From Bacteroidota bacterium (GTDB lineage Bacteria > Bacteroidota > Bacteroidia > Chitinophagales > JADIYW01), in assembly GCA_028288625.1 (NCBI GenBank), contig JAQBNI010000078.1, positions 1 through 43,755 on the forward strand: a stretch of 43,755 nucleotides of DNA, in the 5' to 3' direction. Shown here piece by piece: positions 7,643-14,765 of the stretch (within the stretch, counting starts at the first letter, position 1; every line of letters starts with the position of its first letter). The notes under the pieces are model-generated. The model saw only the letters and a list, made by a program, of their open reading frames with translations. It did not search any database and had not been told where the DNA came from. Position numbers and translations under genes: made by a program.

Positions 7643-8245
7643 CTAATTCTTCTTGACGAATTTTTTTATGAAGATCTCTTCTTTCTTTGTATAAACGGAG
7701 AACAGATATTCACCGTCAGCGAGATCGAGAATAGAAATTTTATTGCTGTTTTTCCCCAAAGAAATTTCTTTTACAATCTTTCCTTCAATATCTGTGATGG
7801 TGATTTTTTTTACATCGAGATCTTTCACATCAAAATAAATATTGTCCTTTGCAGGATTTGGAAAGATCTTAAATAGATCGCTTTCGCCGGTTTTTGTTTT
7901 TATTCCGGAAACAGCTTGAACGGTTATTGTTCCCTTCATAAACATGCTTGAAACGTGATTCTGACAAACAAAATAATGAGTGCCCACAGATAAGCCGGTT
8001 AATTCATGAGAGCCCGGACCGAAATTAAAGCCGGTGACCGGCGTTGGCTGATTTGAACTCCATGTTGACGAAGCAACTTCCGTCGCAGTATGTATGCTAC
8101 CCACATCAAAAACGATCGTATCCCCAAAATTGATGGTTGGATTAGCCGGACTAAATTCAAAGCCCGGAGTAGAAATAGTTATTGTTGCTGCAAAACCTGC
8201 TGCTGAAAGAATAAGTGTAAGAATAGAAAGTAAAACCTTTTTCAT
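7643..8245 (-). CDS. Plastocyanin-like cupredoxin with T9SS sorting tail
   Basis: Predicted secreted type 1 copper protein. Residues 1-20 are a signal peptide (MKKVLLSILTLILSAAGFAA). Residues 21-110 form a small cupredoxin domain with all ligands visible: His52, Cys94, His97 and Met101 (HYFVCQNHVSSM). Residues about 125-200 are a type IX sorting domain (IFPNPAKDNIYF ... LADGEYLFSVYT ... FVKKN). It should therefore cross the outer membrane and be attached to or released from the surface, where it could shuttle electrons or bind copper. ATG at 8245 is chosen over an upstream frame extension because it begins a clean signal peptide. It lies 55 bp after the Fe-S carrier gene and may be co-transcribed with serS. 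Confidence 0.85.
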   Translation of the reverse strand: MKKVLLSILTLILSAAGFAATITISTPGFEFSPANPTINFGDTIVFDVGSIHTATEVASSTWSSNQPTPVTGFNFGPGSHELTGLSVGTHYFVCQNHVSSMFMKGTITVQAVSGIKTKTGESDLFKIFPNPAKDNIYFDVKDLDVKKITITDIEGKIVKEISLGKNSNKISILDLADGEYLFSVYTKKEEIFIKKFVKKN

Positions 8246-8300
8246 AAAGTCATTTTTAGTAAATGAATTTAAGAAATTTTCTGCAATTCTGAAACGAATA

Positions 8301-8627
8301 TTATAAACTGAAACTTTCCCCGCAGCTGCAGGTACGCGAAGCATTTGGATTGTTAAAATAAAAACCTTTCCCCTCAAGACCTTCGGAAAAATCTAAGGTT
8401 GTGCCCAGCAAGTAAAGAATGCTTTTTGGATCTACAACTAATTTCACATCCTTGTCTACAAATACTTCGTCGGTGGGTTGTTGTGCGTTATCAAATTTCA
8501 TGTTATATGTCAGCCCGCTGCAGCCACCGCTGGTTACCGAAACACGGACAAAGTGATCTTCGGAGAGATGATCATCTTCCCACATTTTTAAAACGCGCTC
8601 TTTTGCTTTATCTGAAATGTATATCAT
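8301..8627 (-). CDS. A-type Fe-S cluster carrier (IscA/SufA/ErpA family)
   Basis: Accepts and delivers [2Fe-2S]/[4Fe-4S] clusters to apo-proteins in the cytoplasm. The protein is 108 aa with the three family cysteines in place: Cys36 in SGGCSGL, and Cys100 and Cys102 in the C-terminal CSCGESF. The rest fits the HesB-like fold. The start ATG at 8627 begins MIYISDKAKERV, matching family N-termini. It lies 61 bp downstream of serS on the same strand. No iscS/sufBCD genes are in the window, and family membership alone does not decide between IscA, SufA and ErpA roles. Confidence 0.9.
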   Translation of the reverse strand: MIYISDKAKERVLKMWEDDHLSEDHFVRVSVTSGGCSGLTYNMKFDNAQQPTDEVFVDKDVKLVVDPKSILYLLGTTLDFSEGLEGKGFYFNNPNASRTCSCGESFSL

Positions 8628-8688
8628 AGTAGTAATTAGTATTTAGTAAACATTGTTTGAAATTTTTTAGTTCATATCTTCCTCGATC

Positions 8689-9966
8689 TTATTCCACCCC
8701 AATGTGTGAAAATTTAGTATAAGGAATTAACGCAGCCGGAATTTTTATACGGTTTTCAGTTTGATGGTTTTCCAACAAGGCAGCCAAAATACGCGGCAAT
8801 GCAAGTGCGCTTCCATTCAATGTATGTGCCAGCGATTTTTTATTGTCCGCATCCTTGATCCGCAGCTTTAAGCGATTTGCCTGGAATGTTTCAAAGTTCG
8901 ACACCGAGCTCACTTCCAGCCATCTTTTCTGTGCGCCGGAATATACTTCAAAATCATACGTCAGTGAAGATGAAAATGTCATATCTCCGCCGCATAATCT
9001 TAGTATGCGATACGGAAGCTCCAACGCTTTCAGTAAGCCTTCTACATGCTTCAGCATTTCTTCCAAAGCGGCATATGAGTTTTCCGGCTTTTCAATTCTT
9101 ACAATTTCTACTTTGTCAAATTGGTGCAGGCGATTTAATCCACGCACATCTTTTCCATAACTGCCGGCTTCCCTGCGAAAGCAAGGCGTATAGCCAACAT
9201 TCTTTACCGGCAAATTTTTTTCATCGAGGATCTCATCCCTGTACATATTCGTGATAGGTACTTCTGCTGTGGGGATGAGATAAAAATCATCTTCGGTCAC
9301 ATAATACATTTGTCCTTCCTTGTCCGGCAGCTGACCCGTGGCAAACGCAGAATCTTTGTTCACCATGTGCGGCACCTGAACTTCGTTGTATCCGGCTTCA
9401 CTAGCTTTATCCAGAAAAAAAGAGATCAATGCGCGCTGAAACACAGCGCCTTTTCCTTTGTATACAGGAAATCCTGCACCGGTCAATTTGTTTCCGAGTT
9501 CGAAATCAATGATGTCGTATTTTTTAGCCAATTCCCAATGCGGCAGTGCGGTTTCAGGTAATTCCGGAATTGATGGAACGGTATATGTGACCTCATTTTC
9601 TTCGGGACTTTTTCCTTTTGGAACAACACTATTTGGGAGGTTTGGTAGTTTTACAAGATGCGTGAAGATCTTTTCTTCCATTAATTGAAATTCACTTTCA
9701 GCAGCATCCGCGTTTTCCTTTATTTCAGCAATTTTATTTTTCAGATCTTTAGCTTCAGCCTTCTTTCCGTTCTTCATCAAAATTCCAATTTCTTTGGAAA
9801 GGGAATTTCTCTGCGCTAATAATTCATCCAGTTTTGTCTTAACAGATTTCCTGTGATCATCAAGTTTTATGATCTCATCTACTAAATCAACTTCCTTAAA
9901 ATTTTTATGACTCAATCGCTCTTTCACGAAAGCCGTATCTTTTCTTAATTGTTCTAAAGTGAGCAT
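8689..9966 (-). CDS. serS: Seryl-tRNA synthetase
   Basis: Charges tRNA-Ser (and tRNA-Sec where present). Residues 1-110 form the antiparallel coiled-coil arm that contacts the long variable arm of tRNA-Ser (MLTLEQLRKDTAFVKERL start). The class II core includes the TAEVP serine-binding segment, motif 2 CFRREAGSYGKDVRGLNRLH and motif 3 near LNGSALALPRILAALLENHQ. The frame extends upstream to 10071, but ATG 9966 matches the family N-terminus and a -7 box lies just before it. Length 425 aa is normal. It heads the minus-strand group with the Fe-S carrier and cupredoxin. Confidence 0.95.
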   Translation of the reverse strand: MLTLEQLRKDTAFVKERLSHKNFKEVDLVDEIIKLDDHRKSVKTKLDELLAQRNSLSKEIGILMKNGKKAEAKDLKNKIAEIKENADAAESEFQLMEEKIFTHLVKLPNLPNSVVPKGKSPEENEVTYTVPSIPELPETALPHWELAKKYDIIDFELGNKLTGAGFPVYKGKGAVFQRALISFFLDKASEAGYNEVQVPHMVNKDSAFATGQLPDKEGQMYYVTEDDFYLIPTAEVPITNMYRDEILDEKNLPVKNVGYTPCFRREAGSYGKDVRGLNRLHQFDKVEIVRIEKPENSYAALEEMLKHVEGLLKALELPYRILRLCGGDMTFSSSLTYDFEVYSGAQKRWLEVSSVSNFETFQANRLKLRIKDADNKKSLAHTLNGSALALPRILAALLENHQTENRIKIPAALIPYTKFSHIGVE

Positions 9967-9988
9967 ATTTTTTACAAAAATTGTTTTG

Positions 9989-9996
9989 CAAAGATA
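9989..9996 (-). promoter_or_regulatory. -7 box (TATCTTTG) for serS
   Basis: On the minus strand TATCTTTG matches TAnnTTTG exactly, 22 bases before the serS ATG. This supports the shorter serS start, because a start at 10071 would lie upstream of the promoter. Confidence 0.55.
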
Positions 9997-10071
9997 ACTT
10001 TTAGCCAACAGCGAACAGCTGATTCCACGTCTGAAATTGATTTTTTTTGAAAAAAAAGTAATCCGAAACAT

Positions 10072-10290
10072 GCTTTTCTCATAAAAAATTCGTTAATTTG
10101 CTATATCAATCAATATTTCGTGTGCGTATAGTTTGATTTAATTGATATACTCACGGAATAGCCGTCAACAGTTTCAACTTATATTTATTGTTCAGTTCAT
10201 TGGCGTTTCCACCCGTTTTATTGATTATTAAGTAAACGAATCCAGAATCCAGACTTTGCTTTCACTTTCCCAATTCAAGTAGTTCTACGT
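10072..10290 (+). promoter_or_regulatory. Region upstream of rho with interleaved complementary segments
   Basis: Together with the serS leader this is a 324-base divergent gap (9967-10290) with no gene. Positions 10102-10110 (TATATCAAT) pair with 10141-10149, and 10114-10122 (TATTTCGTG) pair with 10152-10160 with one G-U. The order A-B-A'-B' means the two 9-bp hairpins exclude each other. TTAATTTG at 10093-10100 is one base off the -7 consensus. rho leaders in other bacteria are autoregulated, so a leader switch is a reasonable hypothesis, but transcription of this segment is not shown. Confidence 0.35.
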
Positions 10291-11907
10291 ATGTATGATA
10301 TTTCCTCCTTAACAGAAATGTTATTGCCTGAATTGAAAGAAGTGGCAGAGAATTTGAAAATCTCAAAGGCAACAGTCGCCAAATCCAAGAAACCTGAACT
10401 AATAGAACTTATTCTCAAAAAACAAGATATGCAAGAGACAAATGATGACGAAGAGATCGTCGTAAATGGTGAAAACAATGACGATGATAAAAAAGGTAAG
10501 CGTGAAAGGGTACGAATCCCACGTAAAGCAGCGGAAAAAGTAATACCGCAAAAAAAAGCCAAAGAAAATCCCTTTTCCGACAGGAATGCAATGAATGCAG
10601 AATTTGCGCGTGAAGATATTGTTTCCACTACGGAGGCGCCGGTTTACCAGCCTAAGAAAGAAGTCGAAAAAAGAGAAACGATCAGGACAGAAGACGCGGA
10701 AGTTAATTCTGCTAATGTCGCTGATGAAACTGAGGATGACGGCAATGAACGCGAGGAACGCGAAGAAAGAAAAGTAGATTTTAATATCGACCTCGATGGT
10801 GTGATCTTAGGTGAAGGCGTTTTGGAAATTATCCCGGAAGGCTATGGTTTCCTGAGGTCTTCAGACTATAATTATTTATCTTCTCCTGATGATGTATATG
10901 TATCGCCATCCCAAATAAAGCTGATGGGATTAAAAACCGGTGATACTATTGTGGGTGCAATTCGTCCTCCGAAAGAAGGAGAAAAATATTTTGCATTACT
11001 CCGCGTAGAAAACATCAACGGAAAAACGCCGCAGGAGATCAGGGATAGAATTCCGTTTGATTACCTGACGCCATTATTCCCGGAAGAAAAACTGGATCTT
11101 TTCCAGGATGCCACTAATTATTCTACACGTATTGTAGATCTTTTTACGCCGATAGGCAAGGGACAGCGTGGTATGATCGTTGCACAGCCTAAAACAGGTA
11201 AGACGATGTTGTTGAAAGACATTGCAAATTCCATCGCTAAAAATCACCCGGAAATTTATCTTATTATTTTATTGATCGATGAGCGTCCTGAAGAAGTAAC
11301 AGATATGCAGCGCAGCGTAAATGCTGAAGTCGTAGCTTCTACTTTTGATGAACCAGCTGACCGTCACGTGAAAGTGTCGAACATCGTTTTGCAGAAAGCA
11401 AAGCGTTTGGTAGAATGCGGTCATGATGTGGTGATTCTATTGGATTCCATTACGCGACTGGCGCGTGCGCATAATACGGTTGCGCCATCTTCCGGCAAGG
11501 TATTATCCGGTGGTGTGGAGGCTAATGCGCTTCATAAGCCAAAACAGTTCTTCGGAGCAGCGAGAAATATCGAAAACGGGGGTTCTTTAACTATTATTGC
11601 CACCGCATTAACAGATACAGGCTCCAAAATGGATGAGGTGATCTTTGAGGAATTCAAGGGAACCGGTAATATGGAGCTTCAACTGGAGCGTAAGCTGTCC
11701 AACAAGCGTATCTTCCCTGCAATTGACGTAATTTCTTCTTCTACCCGACGGGACGACCTGTTGCTGGATAAGGACGCATTACAAAAAATGTGGGTGTTGC
11801 GTAATCACTTGGCGGATATGAATTCGGAAGAATCAATGAAATTTCTGTTGCAGCAAATGAAAGGAACGCGCAGCAATGAGGAATTCCTGATGACGATGAA
11901 CAGGTAA
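10291..11907 (+). CDS. rho: Transcription termination factor Rho
   Basis: Hexameric RNA-dependent ATPase/translocase that ends transcription. Residues 1-45 are the Rho N-terminal helical domain ([20 protein letters not shown]). About residues 48-165 are a highly charged, probably disordered insertion rich in Glu, Asp, Lys and Arg, absent from E. coli Rho and common in Bacteroidota. The RNA-binding cold-shock-like domain follows ([10 protein letters not shown]...YVSPSQI). The ATPase core has Walker A PKTGKT at 300-305, [25 protein letters not shown] and the Q/R-loop regions [10 protein letters not shown] and [11 protein letters not shown]. Length 538 aa versus about 420 in E. coli, due to the insertion. 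Confidence 0.96.
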   Translation: MYDISSLTEMLLPELKEVAENLKISKATVAKSKKPELIELILKKQDMQETNDDEEIVVNGENNDDDKKGKRERVRIPRKAAEKVIPQKKAKENPFSDRNAMNAEFAREDIVSTTEAPVYQPKKEVEKRETIRTEDAEVNSANVADETEDDGNEREEREERKVDFNIDLDGVILGEGVLEIIPEGYGFLRSSDYNYLSSPDDVYVSPSQIKLMGLKTGDTIVGAIRPPKEGEKYFALLRVENINGKTPQEIRDRIPFDYLTPLFPEEKLDLFQDATNYSTRIVDLFTPIGKGQRGMIVAQPKTGKTMLLKDIANSIAKNHPEIYLIILLIDERPEEVTDMQRSVNAEVVASTFDEPADRHVKVSNIVLQKAKRLVECGHDVVILLDSITRLARAHNTVAPSSGKVLSGGVEANALHKPKQFFGAARNIENGGSLTIIATALTDTGSKMDEVIFEEFKGTGNMELQLERKLSNKRIFPAIDVISSSTRRDDLLLDKDALQKMWVLRNHLADMNSEESMKFLLQQMKGTRSNEEFLMTMNR

Positions 11908-12046
11908 CAATTTGAAGATGAGCAATTTGAATAGTTGAAAATTGAGTTTAAGAAGAGTTCAGTTTTCTAAATAGTTAAATTATTGATTTTCTGCACCAAA
12001 ATGGCATTTTCAAATTTTTCAAGTTCCAAATTTTCAAATTAAACAC
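11908..12046 (+). repeat. AT-rich phrase repeats between rho and rpmH
   Basis: Repeated variants of CAATTTGAA, TTTTCAAA and CAAATTTTC occur in both orientations and continue past the rpmH promoter to about 12104. No gene and no clear terminator for rho is visible. The pattern is low-complexity rather than a spaced array. Confidence 0.45.
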
Positions 12047-12054
12047 TATCTTTG
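12047..12054 (+). promoter_or_regulatory. -7 box (TATCTTTG) for rpmH-rnpA
   Basis: Exact TAnnTTTG match, the same sequence as the serS box, 57 bases before the rpmH ATG. The -33 region (about 12020-12028) has only a weak TTC. It predicts a leader of roughly 50 bases. Confidence 0.55.
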
Positions 12055-12060
12055 CAATCC

Positions 12061-12084
12061 GAAAATTTGGGAAGTCAAATTTTC
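12061..12084 (+). promoter_or_regulatory. Hairpin in the rpmH leader
   Basis: GAAAATTTG (12061-12069) and CAAATTTTC (12076-12084) form a perfect 9-bp stem with loop GGAAGT, just after the predicted transcript start. It is AT-rich and is not followed by a pure T-run. It could stabilise or regulate the leader, or simply reflect the local repeats. Confidence 0.35.
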
Positions 12085-12111
12085 AATTTTCAATTTTTCA
12101 ATTAGAATACA

Positions 12112-12267
12112 ATGAAAAGAACGTACCAACCATCGGTAACCAAGAGAAAGAATAAGCACGGTTTTCGTGAGCGTATGAAAACGAAAGGCGGCAGAGCAGT
12201 TCTGAATGCACGCCGTGCAAAAGGAAGAAAGAAGTTGTCTATTTCTGATGAAATAACGAAAAAATAG
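12112..12267 (+). CDS. rpmH: 50S ribosomal protein L34
   Basis: Small, very basic ribosomal protein of the large subunit, 51 aa. It begins [20 protein letters not shown] and continues with the diagnostic [20 protein letters not shown]. The C-terminus [11 protein letters not shown] is slightly longer than in E. coli. The stop TAG at 12265-12267 overlaps by two bases an ATA codon at 12264-12266, the best candidate start of rnpA. The rpmH-rnpA order is the common bacterial arrangement. Confidence 0.97.
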   Translation: MKRTYQPSVTKRKNKHGFRERMKTKGGRAVLNARRAKGRKKLSISDEITKK

Positions 12268-12668
12268 TCGGAGCAGATAAAAATACCGGACTAACCTTCA
12301 CTAAGAATGAACGCCTGAAAAGCAAGAAACGGATAGACGAACTTTTCAGCAACAAACTCTTTATACAAAATCCCGTTCTCAGAATTTATTATGCAGCAAC
12401 TGAATTAGATCCCGGTCTTCCGGCTCAGTTTGCGTTTGCAGTTTCAAAAAAAACTTTTCCGTTAGCAAAGGATCGCAACAGGTTAAAAAGGTTGTTGCGT
12501 GAAAGTGTGCGGCAATTCAAGCCGGATTTTTATCAATTACTGAAAGAAAAAAATATGCAGATGATCCTGCTGCTGCATTATCATTCAAAACAAATACTTT
12601 CCTTTAAAGAAGTAGATAGCGCAATTACACGCATGCTGCAAAAACTTGCAACACAAGATTCAAAATAA
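12264..12668 (+). CDS. rnpA: Ribonuclease P protein component, non-canonical start
   Basis: Protein subunit of RNase P, which assists the M1-type RNA in 5' maturation of pre-tRNA. The frame reads [15 protein letters not shown], then [14 protein letters not shown], then the RNR signature [15 protein letters not shown], and ends [10 protein letters not shown]. This is a full RnpA of normal length (about 134 aa from 12264). The frame opens after a TGA at 12249-12251 and contains no ATG, GTG or TTG before the conserved N-terminus; the first such codon is TTG 12492, inside the RNR motif. ATA at 12264-12266, overlapping the rpmH TAG, is proposed as start, like an ATGA coupling with a near-cognate codon. 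A sequence error or -1 slippage in rpmH are alternatives. The identity is firm; the start is not. Confidence 0.85.
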   Translation: MVGADKNTGLTFTKNERLKSKKRIDELFSNKLFIQNPVLRIYYAATELDPGLPAQFAFAVSKKTFPLAKDRNRLKRLLRESVRQFKPDFYQLLKEKNMQMILLLHYHSKQILSFKEVDSAITRMLQKLATQDSK

Positions 12669-12669
12669 A

Positions 12670-14307
12670 TTATTGTTTTATTACGGTGATCTTTTGTGTG
12701 ATCAGTTTTTCTTTTAACTGGACCGTACAAATATAATTTCCTGAAGGCAGCATACTCAGATCAACTTGCTGCTGTAAATTCTTATCCGTATAAATTTCTT
12801 TTATTAATCCGCCCACCATCGTATAAATATTAATCCGCTCGATCATTTCATTTGCTTCAACAGTAATAAAATTTCCTGCAGGGTTCGGATATACTTTTAA
12901 ATTTTCTGATCCGCTGATATTTTCTTTCACCTTAGTTATTATAATCGCATGTCCTTCGCAGTCCGTATTCCTTAAAATATAGTATCCTATAGGAGCTGCA
13001 TAAGTAAAAGAATCACGCGGTTGAATATAAAATGTTCCGTTCTGAAATATTGATGCTGTATTTGAAATTGCAGGCTGAATAAAATCACCGATCACATAAC
13101 CAACTTCACTTACCTGCGTCATCATGTAAGAGAAATAATGCAGCAATGTATCCGTTAGTTTGGTTTGGAAATATGAATTGCTGCTGCTGAGATCTGCAGG
13201 TGGTTCCGGCATATAAAGCCATTGGAATTGCGGAAGACAGTAAGGATTGCTATAGCCGCAGACTTGTGTAAGAAATGAATGTCCGCTTGTGCAATTCACA
13301 AAAAGTTTGGTCTTTGTCGTCAGGTCGTCATGCATTATATTATTCATTAGAGCACGCGGACCTTCCCCGAAAAAATAATCGGTAGACGTATCTGTTTCAC
13401 TGATTTTTGTTAGATCGAATGAAACAAAGTTATCGGTGCGTCCATGGAAAAATAAAATAGAAAGATTAGAATCATCACGGTTTATAAATTTTCCCATTTT
13501 ACTATTGTGTAACGAAACAGTATCATCTTTTGGCAAACCACCACCAATTGCAAAAACGCGGTTGATATTTTTTGTGTATACATTGTTATATAAAGATTTA
13601 GCGTTGTAATTTCCCTGCATGGAAAAAATTGAATCTGTAAAATTTTTACCGGCATCAGCAGTTGCAAGCATCAAGGAACAATATGCACCGAAGCTGAAAC
13701 CCCCGGCAAATATTTTTGTAGTATCAACATTCAGGGAATTTGAAAAGTGTTTTACAAAAATGTCCGCAGCTACAGCAGATTGAAAGCCGTTATAAAAAGC
13801 ATTTCTCGGGTGCGCGAGCAGCTGGTTAAAGTTACTGCTGATATGCACGCTAATCTCCTTTGCTTCAAAACTACTTGGGTTCTCATAATAGGCTACGCAA
13901 AAGCCCCGCATCACAAGATCATTTACATAAAAATTCAAGGTTTCATTCCAACTGCTGCGATATTTTGCATTGTTGCCATGCGTCATTAAAATACAAGGAC
14001 GCGTGATCGTATCTGCGGGACGAATAAAAAACATAAGCAGAGAATCCTTCGTGTAGATTGTTTTCTGCCCGATCAATCCATTCCATACAAACACAGTATC
14101 TCTTGGAGAACTGATGATGTGCTGCATATCAAAGCTGCGCTTCAGGATGCTTAAAAGATATTTCTGATCATTATTCCATCCCTGCATTGGAATAAACGTT
14201 TGCGTATTTATATTTTTGTAATCGAAATTATTATTGTACTGGCTGAGTTGCCCGAATGAAATGATGAAATATGAAATACAAATAAGTAGTAGTCCTGCTT
14301 TTTTCAT
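12670..14307 (-). CDS. Secreted alpha/beta hydrolase with T9SS sorting tail
   Basis: Predicted extracellular serine hydrolase of unknown substrate, 545 aa. Residues 1-19 are a signal peptide. The alpha/beta-hydrolase region shows an oxyanion-type ILMTHGNN (His110-Gly), the nucleophile elbow GGFSFG with Ser205, and a later ILFFHGRTDNFVSF segment that probably holds the acid residue. SGHSFL is a candidate for the catalytic His. The last ~80 residues are a type IX sorting domain (VYPNPAGNFITVEAN ... LPSGNYICTVQ ... KITVIKQ). It is convergent with rnpA with one base between stops and separates rnpA from yidD, which are commonly neighbours, so it may be a lineage-specific insertion. Confidence 0.75.
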   Translation of the reverse strand: MKKAGLLLICISYFIISFGQLSQYNNNFDYKNINTQTFIPMQGWNNDQKYLLSILKRSFDMQHIISSPRDTVFVWNGLIGQKTIYTKDSLLMFFIRPADTITRPCILMTHGNNAKYRSSWNETLNFYVNDLVMRGFCVAYYENPSSFEAKEISVHISSNFNQLLAHPRNAFYNGFQSAVAADIFVKHFSNSLNVDTTKIFAGGFSFGAYCSLMLATADAGKNFTDSIFSMQGNYNAKSLYNNVYTKNINRVFAIGGGLPKDDTVSLHNSKMGKFINRDDSNLSILFFHGRTDNFVSFDLTKISETDTSTDYFFGEGPRALMNNIMHDDLTTKTKLFVNCTSGHSFLTQVCGYSNPYCLPQFQWLYMPEPPADLSSSNSYFQTKLTDTLLHYFSYMMTQVSEVGYVIGDFIQPAISNTASIFQNGTFYIQPRDSFTYAAPIGYYILRNTDCEGHAIIITKVKENISGSENLKVYPNPAGNFITVEANEMIERINIYTMVGGLIKEIYTDKNLQQQVDLSMLPSGNYICTVQLKEKLITQKITVIKQ

Positions 14308-14429
14308 AAAATAAAAGTCCGCATAAATTATCGATTAAGCAAAAACAAATAAAATCTCTAATTTATATTCACAAGGAACTAATTATTATATATAGCTGTT
14401 AGGCAATTAGTTACATTTTATTCTGTACT

Positions 14430-14663
14430 ATGGAGATTTTAAAAAAGATACTTATTTTTCCTTTTATCCTTCTGATAAAGATCTATAAGTATTCAGTTTC
14501 CCCTTTGCTAGGAATAGGTAAATGCAGGTATCAGCCATCATGTTCTACCTATTCTATAGAAGCTTTAAAAAAGCATGGGTTATTCAAAGGCGGTTATCTC
14601 GCGGTGAAACGCATTTTATCATGTCATCCGTGGGGCGGCAGCGGTTATGATCCTGTCCCTTAG
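14430..14663 (+). CDS. yidD: Membrane protein insertion efficiency factor YidD
   Basis: Small amphipathic membrane-associated protein that aids YidC-dependent insertion. It is 77 aa with one N-terminal hydrophobic segment ([20 protein letters not shown]), then the family signature [19 protein letters not shown] and the C-terminal [13 protein letters not shown]. In many bacteria it follows rnpA directly; here a minus-strand T9SS hydrolase lies between them. A near -7 sequence, TACATTTT, occurs about 20 bases upstream. Confidence 0.93.
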   Translation: MEILKKILIFPFILLIKIYKYSVSPLLGIGKCRYQPSCSTYSIEALKKHGLFKGGYLAVKRILSCHPWGGSGYDPVP

Positions 14664-14765
14664 CGTATTGATGTTTTTTAACCATTATCACAACACTATT
14701 TTTAGTAGTTTTAAACTTCTTAATTAAGGCGAGAGCCCTCCTCAAAAAATAAATAAATAGAAACA

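Noticed and set aside
8246-8377. Longer N-terminus for the cupredoxin gene
   Set aside because: The extension overlaps the Fe-S carrier gene end and would bury the signal peptide that begins at the ATG at 8245.
9967-10071. Longer N-terminus for seryl-tRNA synthetase
   Set aside because: The family N-terminus begins at 9966 and a -7 box lies inside the would-be extension.
10102-10160. H-type pseudoknot upstream of rho
   Set aside because: The connection between A' and B' is only two bases and would have to span a 9-bp stem, so two alternative hairpins are more realistic.
11920-12110. CRISPR-like array between rho and rpmH
   Set aside because: The repeats are short, imperfect and AT-rich with no regular spacers and no cas genes.
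12252-12300. rpmH-rnpA fusion by programmed -1 frameshift on the A-run
   Set aside because: The run is six A's with G before it, so the P-site codon would re-pair as GAA with a mismatch. A 1:1 L34-RnpA fusion would also make little biological sense. Kept only as an alternative to the ATA start.
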